A stretch of 64,000 nucleotides of DNA from CAVVYA01 sp963752345 (GTDB taxonomy: Bacteria; Pseudomonadota; Alphaproteobacteria; SMXQ01), in NCBI GenBank assembly GCA_963752345.1, contig CAVVYA010000016.1, positions 1-64,000 on the forward strand. Direction: 5' to 3'. The notes beneath the pieces are model-generated. The model had not been told where the DNA came from and did no database searches. It was given only the letters and a program-made list of their open reading frames with translations. Below, piece by piece: positions 27,490 through 34,918 of this stretch. Both the position numbers and the translations under genes were made by a program. Position 1 is the first letter of the stretch; each line of letters starts with the position of its first letter.

Positions 27490-28257
27490 ATGGCGACCGC
27501 TCTCAAGATTGAAAACCCAGTGATGTCGGAGAAAGAGGCGGACGCGCGGATCGCGGCGTTGGCCAAGAAAGTGAACGAGCGGTGGAACGCCACGGTCGAG
27601 ACGACGCCGTTCATGCAGGAGCTGGTGACGGGCAAGCTGCCGCTGGCGACGATCCAGGAGTTCTACCGCAACTGGGGCGCGTTCGTGCCGGTGATCAACT
27701 CGATCTACACGATGCAGTTCTACAAGCATCTGTGGTTCTTCGTGTCGAACCTCGACCTGATGAAACCCTACACCGAGAAGGTGCTGGACGAGTTCGGCCA
27801 TCCGGAACCCCCGGGCCACATCCACATCCTGATCTCGACCGGCCAGGCGCTGGGCCTGAAGACCGAGGAGATCCTGCTGACGCCGATGCGGCCGCGGGCG
27901 CGCGCGCTGGCGGACTTCCACCGCACCACGGCGAACGACGGCCTGATCCACGAATACTGGGCGACGGTGCTGTGGGAACACGCGTTCGGCGAGACCTGCC
28001 ACAAGTGGTTCACGGCGCTGACCACGCACTACGGGATCAGCGCGCAGGGCGCCGACTACTTCAACAAGCACCACGAAGCGGACACCATGGACCATCTCGG
28101 CCGTGAGGCGCACTCGTCGGTGTCGAAGAAGGCGCTGAGCCGTCTGATGCAGCGCGGCATCATCGAGCGTCCCGGCTACTCGCTCGAATACTGCGCCACC
28201 ACGCCGGGCGACCTCTACGCCGAAATGCTCAACTCGGCCTACGAAGAGACCCATTGA
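27490..28257 (+). CDS. HDO/TenA-like putative diiron protein (copy 2)
   Basis: 255 residues, almost identical to the protein at 7953-8720. Only Asp8/Glu8 and Ala11/Val11 differ, both in the first 11 residues. The DNA is also nearly identical: eight mismatches fall in the first 33 bases, one synonymous change at 28098, and two at the final His and stop codons. The ligand set (Glu101, His104 or His110, Glu163, His194, Asp198, His202) is conserved. It starts at 27490 after AGGAGGAAAGC. The gene is followed by the gentisate-dioxygenase-like gene, and an IclR regulator is upstream, so this copy sits in the better-defined operon. Confidence 0.88.
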   Translation: MATALKIENPVMSEKEADARIAALAKKVNERWNATVETTPFMQELVTGKLPLATIQEFYRNWGAFVPVINSIYTMQFYKHLWFFVSNLDLMKPYTEKVLDEFGHPEPPGHIHILISTGQALGLKTEEILLTPMRPRARALADFHRTTANDGLIHEYWATVLWEHAFGETCHKWFTALTTHYGISAQGADYFNKHHEADTMDHLGREAHSSVSKKALSRLMQRGIIERPGYSLEYCATTPGDLYAEMLNSAYEETH

Positions 28258-28339
28258 TCCGCACTTGAGCGGGCAGTACGCTACCGGGGCGGGCGCTTTT
28301 CACGAGGCGCCCGCCTCAAACTTATGGGGAGGAACAATC

Positions 28340-29410
28340 GTGGTTACGGAAGCAACTCCGTCCTCGTCGGCCAGTCCGTCGTCAGCGGAACGCGACGCGT
28401 TCGACCGCGACATAAAGCAGAAAAATCTGCTCGGCTATTGGATGATCCCGTCGCGCAGCAACGGCTACCGCGAGCCCAAGGCGCCCTACGGCGCCTTCAA
28501 ATGGGATTGGCAGACCCTGCGCAGTTCGCTGCACGGCGCCATCGCCTATATTCCGAAGGAGGAGGCGCATCGCCGCTTCATCGGTCTGCAGCATCCGGAT
28601 CTCGAGCTCGGCACCACGCCGCACCTCATGCTCGGCGGCCAATTGCTTCAGGCGGGCGAGACCGCGCCGCCCCACCGTCACACCATGGACGCGGTGCGCT
28701 TCGTCGTCGAGGGCGACGGCAGCGCCTGCACGGTGGTCGAGGGCGAAGTGTTCCCGATGGCGCGCGGCGATCTCATCACGACGCCCAACTGGAGCTGGCA
28801 CGACCATGTCAGCGAGGCCAAGCAGGACACCGTCTGGCTCGACGGCGCCGTGGCGCCGCTCATCGTCAATTTCGGCGTCGGCTTCGCCGAACCGCACCAG
28901 GAACCGCGCCAGGCCATCAGCGCCAAGGGCGACTGGTCGCGCATGCAATTCGGGCCGCTGCAGCCGCGCACGCCGAAATATTCCAACACCGCCCGCCGTC
29001 CGCCGTTCCGCTATCCATGGGAGCAGACGCGCCGCGTGCTCGACCAGCTCGCGGCCGAGCAGGGCGACGCGCACGACGACGTGGTGCTGCATTTCGCCGA
29101 CCCGCTGACCGGCGGGCCGACGCTGATGACGCTCGACTGCGAGATGCAGCTGCTGCGCCCGCACTGGTCGGGCAAGCCGCACCGCCATACCCACGCGACG
29201 ATCTATCACGTGGTCGAAGGCGAGGGCGCCAGCACGGTGGGCGACAAGCGCATCGAGTGGGGCCCCGGCGACACCTTCGTGGTGCCGATCTGGGTGCGCC
29301 ATGCCCACGAGAACCAGTCGGCCAAGCCGGCGGTCCTGTTCTCGATCAGCGATAAGCCGGTGATGACGGCGCTGGGCTTCGACCGCGAGGATCTGGGCGT
29401 GCGCAACTGA
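28340..29410 (+). CDS. gentisate 1,2-dioxygenase-like bicupin
   Basis: A 356-residue bicupin closely resembling gentisate 1,2-dioxygenases, which open the ring of gentisate (2,5-dihydroxybenzoate) or related hydroxy acids with Fe(II) and O2. The GTG at 28340 follows GGGGAGGAACAATC; the longer ATG frame from the 28260s has no support. The first cupin has the gentisate-type motif HRHTMDAVRFVVEG (His112, His114) with NWSWHDH (His154). The second has HRHTHATIYHVVEG (His281, His283). A related enzyme for salicylate, hydroxynaphthoate or a pyridine diol is also possible. It lies 82 bases after the HDO-like gene and ends before a strong terminator. Confidence 0.88.
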   Translation: MVTEATPSSSASPSSAERDAFDRDIKQKNLLGYWMIPSRSNGYREPKAPYGAFKWDWQTLRSSLHGAIAYIPKEEAHRRFIGLQHPDLELGTTPHLMLGGQLLQAGETAPPHRHTMDAVRFVVEGDGSACTVVEGEVFPMARGDLITTPNWSWHDHVSEAKQDTVWLDGAVAPLIVNFGVGFAEPHQEPRQAISAKGDWSRMQFGPLQPRTPKYSNTARRPPFRYPWEQTRRVLDQLAAEQGDAHDDVVLHFADPLTGGPTLMTLDCEMQLLRPHWSGKPHRHTHATIYHVVEGEGASTVGDKRIEWGPGDTFVVPIWVRHAHENQSAKPAVLFSISDKPVMTALGFDREDLGVRN

Positions 29411-29461
29411 ACGGCACGCGCTGAGCCGCCCACGGTGACGCAGCAACAAGAGATGAACTGC

Positions 29462-29497
29462 AAAGGCCGACGAATTCCCCTCGTCGGCCTTTTCGTT
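29462..29497 (+). terminator. rho-independent terminator
   Basis: The stem AAAGGCCGACGA (29462-29473) / TCGTCGGCCTTTT (29481-29493), with an AT-rich loop and a following T-run, ends the HDO/gentisate-dioxygenase transcript. Confidence 0.85.
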
Positions 29498-29505
29498 TTC
29501 TGTCG

Positions 29506-29668
29506 TCAGGGCCCGGCTTGACCGGGCCCTCTTGTTGGAACGAGCCAACGTGTTCGCAACATCCCAATTCGTCCCCCCGGACTTGATCCGGGGCCCATCG
29601 AAAAGCGCAGGCGTGTACAGCCGATAACGTGTGAACTCCGCCTGAGGTGGCCCGGTCGAGCCGGGCCT
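29506..29668. repeat. cluster of palindromic intergenic repeats
   Basis: Three related palindromes: GGGCCCGGCTTGACCGGGCC near 29508, CCCCCGGACTTGATCCGGGG near 29574 and GGCCCGGTCGAGCCGGGCC near 29650. Their common core CCGG-ttGA-CCGG is of the short-repeat type widespread between alphaproteobacterial genes. No gene is present between 29411 and 29765. Confidence 0.65.
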
Positions 29669-29686
29669 TGACGAAGAACGACGCGA

Positions 29687-29722
29687 AAAAAAACGGCGCC
29701 TTTCGGCGCCGTTTCGTTTTGT
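29687..29722 (-). terminator. bidirectional terminator of the SBP-like gene
   Basis: The palindrome AAACGGCGCC (29693-29702) / GGCGCCGTTT (29707-29716) has an A-run before and T-rich DNA after it, so it can act on both strands. It lies just past the stop of the minus-strand gene at 29766. Confidence 0.78.
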
Positions 29723-29765
29723 CGCATGATCCCGCCCGCGGGGAGCGGTGGAATTCGCCAGCCGC

Positions 29766-30737
29766 TTACTTCTTCTTCGTCGCGGCCGGGTGGTTCTGGT
29801 AGAGCGCGTCGATGTAGCCCGAGTCGTCGATTTCGCGCAGCATGTGGAAGTCCCACAGGGCGAGCGGATGGATCTTCTCGGCGTCCTTGCTCTGGCGCTT
29901 GGCTTCTTCGTAGACGTTGAAGATGGCGTCGAGCGACGGATAGAGCTTGGGCTCCAGGATCGGCGCGAGATCGTCGTAGATCTTGGTCGCGATCTCGCGA
30001 TCGAGCGCGCCTTCATCGATATGCTTTTCCATGATGATCTTGATGGTCGCTTCGCGCTCGGTCTTGAAGAAGGCGATGCCGTCGAGCAGGCCCTTGAGCA
30101 CCCGCTTGACGATGTCGGGGTTCTTCTGGACGAACGGCAGGCTCGACGACACGGTGGTGAAGAACACCATGTGCTGGGCCGGGATATCGATCACCTTGAG
30201 CCCGGCGCGCTCGGCGAAGGTGCGGTTCGGCTGGGAGACGAAGGCGGCGTCCACTTCCTTGGTCTTGATCGCGTCGAGCATGTTCATGTTCTGGCGGCGC
30301 GGATCCTCGGCGAAGCTGCCGAACTGCACCATCTCGAAATCGTCGCGGTCCTGGTCGAGGCCGTTCTGCTTCAGATAGAGCCAGTCGTTGAGGCCCGGAT
30401 GGCGGCCCTTGGTGCCGAACTTCTTGCCTTTGATGTCGCCCAGCTTGTTGATGCCGGTGTCGGCGCGGGTCAGCAGCGAAATCTTGTTCAGGCTGACGGA
30501 CTGGCCGAGATAGACCCAGTTGTCGCCGCGCGCGCGCGCGGCATAGGTCGAGACGTGGTTGCCGCTGGTGAATTCGACCTCGCCGGTCGGCACCAGCTTA
30601 TGGGCGTCGCCGCGGCTGATCTCCTTGTCGTAATCGACGCTGAGATTCTGGCGTTCCCACGCGCCGCACTCCTGCACGACATGCATCAGCGACAGATGGC
30701 TCTCGGAACGGTACGGGAAGTTAATATGGTCGACCAC
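29766..30737 (-). CDS. SBP-fold (NMT1/SsuA-like) protein without signal peptide (copy 2)
   Basis: A paralogue, about 323 residues, of the protein at 6677-7651. I propose the GTG at 30737, preceded by GGAGAG. It begins VVDHINFPYRSES without any hydrophobic leader; the frame upstream of it (MFPQTKRERRAS) is charged and unsupported. Shared elements are GAWERQNL, SRGDAHKLVPTGEVEF, GNHVSTYAARARGDN, IKGKKFGTKGRHPGLNDW and a C-terminal helical half (KTEREATIKIIMEKH). It lies 58 bases downstream of UbiD copy 3 in the same direction. Cytoplasmic location and a possible enzymatic role are inferred from the missing signal. Confidence 0.8.
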   Translation of the reverse strand: MVDHINFPYRSESHLSLMHVVQECGAWERQNLSVDYDKEISRGDAHKLVPTGEVEFTSGNHVSTYAARARGDNWVYLGQSVSLNKISLLTRADTGINKLGDIKGKKFGTKGRHPGLNDWLYLKQNGLDQDRDDFEMVQFGSFAEDPRRQNMNMLDAIKTKEVDAAFVSQPNRTFAERAGLKVIDIPAQHMVFFTTVSSSLPFVQKNPDIVKRVLKGLLDGIAFFKTEREATIKIIMEKHIDEGALDREIATKIYDDLAPILEPKLYPSLDAIFNVYEEAKRQSKDAEKIHPLALWDFHMLREIDDSGYIDALYQNHPAATKKK

Positions 30738-30795
30738 GCTGGCTCTCCTCTCTCTCTTCGTTTGCGGAAACACGTCACCGCCGCGTCTTCCATTG

Positions 30796-32277
30796 TCAGG
30801 CGCGCGGCGGCAAATCCTGTAGAAATTTCAGCTTGTCCCGCCACTTGTGGCGGATTTTTTCGGCGTAATCCCTCGACACGGTGTTCACCTTGGGGAACTG
30901 GTCTTTCCAGTGGTAGGGGCGCACCGCGTAGATGATCATGCGCGAGTTGGTCATGTCGCCGGCGGCGCGCTTCTCGGGAGACATGATCGGATCGAGATAG
31001 CCGCTCCAGCAGCCGTCGATGATGTCGGTCTGGGTCTTCGGGTCCCAGCGGGTGGCGAGCGCCCACATCACCTCGGCTTCGTTGGTGATGTCGATATCCT
31101 CGTCGACCACGATGGTGAGCCGGCCGAGGAAGGCGGCGGGGCCGGCGCCGGTCGCCACCAGTCCGGCCATCTTCGCATGCCCCGGATGAAGCTGCTTGAC
31201 GGCGATGACATTGATGAAGCGCGTGCCGCCGGCCGCGAGCTTCCACACGGCTTCGATGCCGGGCACGCCGGCGTTCTCCAGCGCGTCCCACAAGGCGGCC
31301 GACCCGGCAATATGGGTGTGGCGGCCGGGATAGGTCGGCTTCACCGGCGGCTGGCCGATGATGATCGGGTCGTTGCGGTGATAGATGTTCTTGATGCGCA
31401 GCACCGGCTCGGGCCGTGCGTTCGAGGCGTAGTAGCCGGGCCATTCGCCGAACGGCCCCTCGACGCGGGTTTCGATCTCGGGCGAGGGCACTTCACCCTC
31501 GAACGCCACTTCCGCATCGGCGGGAATCGGCAGGCCGGTGAGCTTGCCTTTGACCACCTGGATGGCGCGGCCGAGTTGACCACCGGCGATCGCCAATTCG
31601 GAAACCCCCGGCGGGAAGGCAACGCGGCCGACGCCACCGAGCACCGGCGCCTGTCCGACGCACACCACCATGGGACAAGCTTGGCCACGCTCCCAATATT
31701 TGCGACGGATGACGTTGCCGTGCTTGCCCGGCTCCATGAACACCGTGACGGTCTTCTTGTCGTGCATCTGGGTGCGATAGGTGCCGATGTTGACCCAGTC
31801 GGAATCCGGATCCTTGGTGATCACCAGGCATTCGGTGCCGATGTAAGGCCCGCCGTCCTCCGCATGCCAGGTCGGTGCCGGGAAGCGGAAGATATCGACG
31901 TCGTCGCCGCTGATCACGTTGTCGAAAATCGGGCCGCTCGTGACCCATTCCGGCGGGATCGGCTCGCTCTTCTTGCCCGTCTTGGATTTCTGGCGGAACA
32001 GCCGCACCGCGTCCATGTCGAGGTCGCCGACCATGAACTTGGACGTGCGCACGTTCATGATGACCCGGGCCGACGGATCGCAGCCCTGCATCTTCTGGAA
32101 CAAGAGAACCGGGGGAAACAGGTTCTTGAGGCTGAGTTCGTAGATCGCGCCCATCTCGTATTTGGGATCGGCACCCTCGATGACCTGCAATTGGCCTTCC
32201 GCCTGGGCCGCGCGCAGGAATTCGCGCAGATCGCCGATGGCGGCGCGACGGTGGTCGTTGGAGTTGGTGGCGGTCAT
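30796..32277 (-). CDS. UbiD-family prenyl-FMN decarboxylase (copy 3)
   Basis: A 493-residue UbiD-family protein. The start at 32277 (MTATNSNDHRRAAIG) is preceded by GGGGAG. The catalytic Arg is in VNIGTYRTQMHD and the two catalytic Glu in VEGPFGEWPGYYA. It is nearer in sequence to copy 1 at 2893-4350 (shared RYWxKGQACP, TGLPIPAxAEVA, EGEVP, MTNSR versus YTNSR) than to copy 2. The pair UbiD then SBP-like protein, here on the minus strand, repeats the arrangement of block one, although there TctC genes lie between. Decarboxylation of an aromatic or heteroaromatic acid is the expected role; substrate unknown. Confidence 0.9.
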   Translation of the reverse strand: MTATNSNDHRRAAIGDLREFLRAAQAEGQLQVIEGADPKYEMGAIYELSLKNLFPPVLLFQKMQGCDPSARVIMNVRTSKFMVGDLDMDAVRLFRQKSKTGKKSEPIPPEWVTSGPIFDNVISGDDVDIFRFPAPTWHAEDGGPYIGTECLVITKDPDSDWVNIGTYRTQMHDKKTVTVFMEPGKHGNVIRRKYWERGQACPMVVCVGQAPVLGGVGRVAFPPGVSELAIAGGQLGRAIQVVKGKLTGLPIPADAEVAFEGEVPSPEIETRVEGPFGEWPGYYASNARPEPVLRIKNIYHRNDPIIIGQPPVKPTYPGRHTHIAGSAALWDALENAGVPGIEAVWKLAAGGTRFINVIAVKQLHPGHAKMAGLVATGAGPAAFLGRLTIVVDEDIDITNEAEVMWALATRWDPKTQTDIIDGCWSGYLDPIMSPEKRAAGDMTNSRMIIYAVRPYHWKDQFPKVNTVSRDYAEKIRHKWRDKLKFLQDLPPRA

Positions 32278-32363
32278 GGCTCCCCGGGTACTGACTGTTT
32301 CACCCATTTCGGGTCGTTGTTGGCGTCGGCTTTATGCCATGCGCCGGGCCATTGTGCCATGAT

Positions 32364-32397
32364 TTCCAAAATCTGATATGAATTTTCCTTTTTGGAA
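32364..32397. promoter_or_regulatory. inverted repeat TTCCAAAA / TTTTGGAA between UbiD and TctC
   Basis: Perfect 8-base inverted arms (32364-32371 and 32390-32397), 18 bases apart, lie in an AT-rich spacer between the divergent UbiD copy 3 and TctC genes. This is a plausible operator for a dimeric regulator. Confidence 0.4.
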
Positions 32398-32403
32398 TAA
32401 AAT

Positions 32404-32433
32404 ATGTCGAAACATCCGTGGCCGCTCTGCTAA
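32404..32433 (+). CDS. possible leader peptide upstream of TctC
   Basis: A nine-codon frame, ATG to TAA, reading MSKHPWPLC. It lies 63 bases upstream of, and in frame with, the TctC start at 32467. The 14 bases AAAATATGTCGAAA around its start are repeated exactly around the TctC start. It may be a leader peptide, or simply the trace of a small duplication. No further evidence. Confidence 0.2.
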   Translation: MSKHPWPLC

Positions 32434-32466
32434 AGGACTGGCAGGGCAGGAACGCAGGGAAAAAAT

Positions 32467-33462
32467 ATGTCGAAATCTATGGGTTTTGCGGCGCTGCTCG
32501 CGGGCGCCCTCGTGTCATTCGCCGGTGCCGTGGCGCGGGCCGACGATTTCTATGCCAACCGCCAGGTCACTCTGCTGATCGGCAACAATCCGGGAACCAG
32601 TTATGACGTCAGCGCGCGGCTGATCGGCCGCCATATCGGCCGCCTGATCCCGGGAAGCCCGGCCATCGTGCCGAAGAACATGCCGGGCGCCAGCGGCCTG
32701 ATCGCCACCAACCACGCGGTCAATATCGCGCCGCAGGACGGTTCGGTCATCGTCGCCGCCCTGCAGACCATCCCGCTGCGCCAGGTTCTCGGCGACGAAA
32801 ACGTCAAGTTCGACGCCGCCAAGCTTCATTGGATCGGCAATCCGGCGACCTCGGTCAATGTCATCGTCACCTGGCACACTTCGCCGGTGAAGACGATCGC
32901 CGACGCCAAGGCGCGGCCCGCGCAGATGGGTGCCACGACGCGCGACGCGGCGAGCGGTGTCGAGGTCGCGCTCGCCAATAATCTGGTCGGCACGAAGTTC
33001 AAGCTGGTAAGCGGCTACAAGGGCAACGACATCGACCTCGCCATGGAGCGCGGCGAGGTCGACGGCCGCGCCGGCCAATCGTGGGACGGCTGGAAGCTGA
33101 CCAAGCCGGATTGGGTGCGCGACAAGCGGCTCAACGTGCTGGTGCAGCTCGGCCTGAGCCGCGCCAAGGACCTGCCCGACGTGCCGCTGATCAGTGAGTT
33201 GGCGAGCAGTGACGAACAGAAGCTCATCCTCGACCTGTTCGCCATTCCGATCGCGCTCGTGCCGGCGGAGCGGGTCGCGACCCTGCGTGCCGCCTTCCGC
33301 GCCACCATGGCGGACAAGGAATTTCTCGCCGAGGCCAACAAGCTCAACCTCGACGTCGATCCGATCTACGGCGAGGAGCTGCAGACCCTCGTGCAGCGCA
33401 TGCTGCAGACGCCGGCCGCCACCGTCGCCAAGGCGCAGGACGCGATGACCTATAGGGATTGA
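32467..33462 (+). CDS. TctC-type (Bug) periplasmic binding protein
   Basis: A 331-residue TctC receptor, of typical length. Its signal peptide (MGFAALLAGALVSFAGAV) ends near ARADD. Motifs follow: FYANRQVTLLIG, NNPGTSYDVSARL, VPKNMPGASG, GSVIVAALQTIP, FDAAKLHWIGNP, WHTSPVKTIADA, MERGEVDGRAGQSWDGWK and PAERVATLR. It is the partner, in the second block, of the frameshifted TctC at 8819-9866. It is divergent from UbiD copy 3 across a spacer with an inverted repeat, so the two are likely controlled together. Confidence 0.92.
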   Translation: MSKSMGFAALLAGALVSFAGAVARADDFYANRQVTLLIGNNPGTSYDVSARLIGRHIGRLIPGSPAIVPKNMPGASGLIATNHAVNIAPQDGSVIVAALQTIPLRQVLGDENVKFDAAKLHWIGNPATSVNVIVTWHTSPVKTIADAKARPAQMGATTRDAASGVEVALANNLVGTKFKLVSGYKGNDIDLAMERGEVDGRAGQSWDGWKLTKPDWVRDKRLNVLVQLGLSRAKDLPDVPLISELASSDEQKLILDLFAIPIALVPAERVATLRAAFRATMADKEFLAEANKLNLDVDPIYGEELQTLVQRMLQTPAATVAKAQDAMTYRD

Positions 33463-33692
33463 GAGCGAGACGGGCGCCGGCGCTGTTCTCTTCGCCTGCC
33501 TTGATGGCCTTTATAGGGAGAGGTGGCGTGGATTTATCGTCCGGGAAGTCCCCCACCTTGATCCTCCCACCAGGAGGATGGAAGGCGACAGCTGCCATCG
33601 AGCAGTGCGACCGCGCGCCGTTTCAGGGGATCCTTGTCTCTCAGCTTCACGCGTCAGCGGTAAGCGGGTGCGGGAAGGATGGGCGGAGCCGG

Positions 33693-34790
33693 CTACTGCC
33701 CGCCCTCGGCTGGCTTCTCGCCGTCGCCGCCGATCGATTTCTTGAGCACGTCTTTGGCGTCGACTGCGGCCTTGGCGGCCTGAATGACCGTTGGCGGCGT
33801 TGTCACCAGGTCCTCGACGATCTTCTGTAGATCGGCGCCGCTGACCGGCGAGACGTCGAGCCGCGATTTTCGCGCGTCCTCGAGGAAGTCGGGATCTTTC
33901 ATGGTGGCGTCGAAAGCCTTGCGCAGGGCCGCGATGCGGTCAGCCGGCACCTCCGGCGTGGTCAGCACGGGCCGGCCGAGCGCGATGGGCGCGGAATAGA
34001 TGCGGAAGATCGCCCGCTCGGTTTCCGTCTTCGCGAGATCGGCGAGCACCGGAATCTTTTCGAAACCTTCCTCGGGCTTCATGCCGATCTGTACCAGAAT
34101 ATTGATCTTGTTCTGCTTCACCCAGTCGGCGCGCTGCTGCGTCAGGCTGCTGAAGCTGTGGTTGGCGCGGCCGTGCACCTCGCCGCGCTCCATCGCGAGC
34201 GGAATGTCCGAGCCGGTGTGATAGCCGGCGATGACGCGGAATTTGGTGCCGAGCACGTTGTTCATCAGAGCGGGATACTGCAGGTTGCCGCCGCCGGCAC
34301 CGGTGGCGCCGAGCAGCACTTCCTGCTTCTTCGCGTCATCCAGTGTCTTGACGCCGGTGTCGGCCCAGACATAGACCGCGCCGTTGCTCGATTCGCTCGA
34401 GCCCAGCCAGTTCAGCTTGGCGATGTCGAAATGGATGCCGCTGCCGTCCATGATCTGATGAAGCGCAATCGAATTGCCGACTGTCGCGACATGGGTGCCG
34501 TCGCGCGGTGCCTGCACGGCCATGAAGTTGGTCGCGCGCACGTGGCCGGCCCCTGGCATGTTGCGCGGCACCATGGTCGGGTTGCCGGGGATATGTTTCG
34601 GCAGGTGGCGCGCGACGACGCGGCCGCCAAGATCGTAGCCGCCGCCGACGCCCGTCGAGATCACCATGCTCATGGCCTTGCCGCGATAGAATTCCGCGAT
34701 CGGGTCGGCGTCGGCCGGCCGGGCGTGAAACAAGCCCAGGGTGAACAGGCTCAAGACGGACAAGGCCGCGAGGTGCGCTGGGACCGTCAT
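33693..34790 (-). CDS. TctC-type (Bug) periplasmic binding protein
   Basis: A 365-residue TctC receptor. The start at 34790 follows GGAGGGGAGTTAAC; the signal peptide (LAALSVLSLFTLGLF) ends near ADADP. Typical motifs are FYRGKAMSMVIS, GVGGGYDLGGRV, VPRNMPGAGHV, MERGEVHGRANHS and EVPADRIAALR. A short lysine-rich tail (DVLKKSIGGDGEKPAEGG) follows the last helix and is not family-typical. It lies 128 bases downstream of another TctC gene in the same direction. Ligand unknown; no membrane partner. Confidence 0.92.
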   Translation of the reverse strand: MTVPAHLAALSVLSLFTLGLFHARPADADPIAEFYRGKAMSMVISTGVGGGYDLGGRVVARHLPKHIPGNPTMVPRNMPGAGHVRATNFMAVQAPRDGTHVATVGNSIALHQIMDGSGIHFDIAKLNWLGSSESSNGAVYVWADTGVKTLDDAKKQEVLLGATGAGGGNLQYPALMNNVLGTKFRVIAGYHTGSDIPLAMERGEVHGRANHSFSSLTQQRADWVKQNKINILVQIGMKPEEGFEKIPVLADLAKTETERAIFRIYSAPIALGRPVLTTPEVPADRIAALRKAFDATMKDPDFLEDARKSRLDVSPVSGADLQKIVEDLVTTPPTVIQAAKAAVDAKDVLKKSIGGDGEKPAEGGQ

Positions 34791-34918
34791 GTTAACTCCC
34801 CTCCGTGCGGCAACTGACGTGCCGTTTCACGCCTATAAGAACACGAGCGGACGGGAATGCCATCGCGTTTTTTTGAGCGGCTTCCAATCCGCGAGCTCAG
34901 GAACGCGCGCCGCAGCAC

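Noticed and set aside
7953..28257. Composite transposon bounded by the two identical HDO-like genes
   Set aside because: The identical segment contains only the gene itself, in direct orientation, with no terminal inverted repeats, target duplication or transposase.
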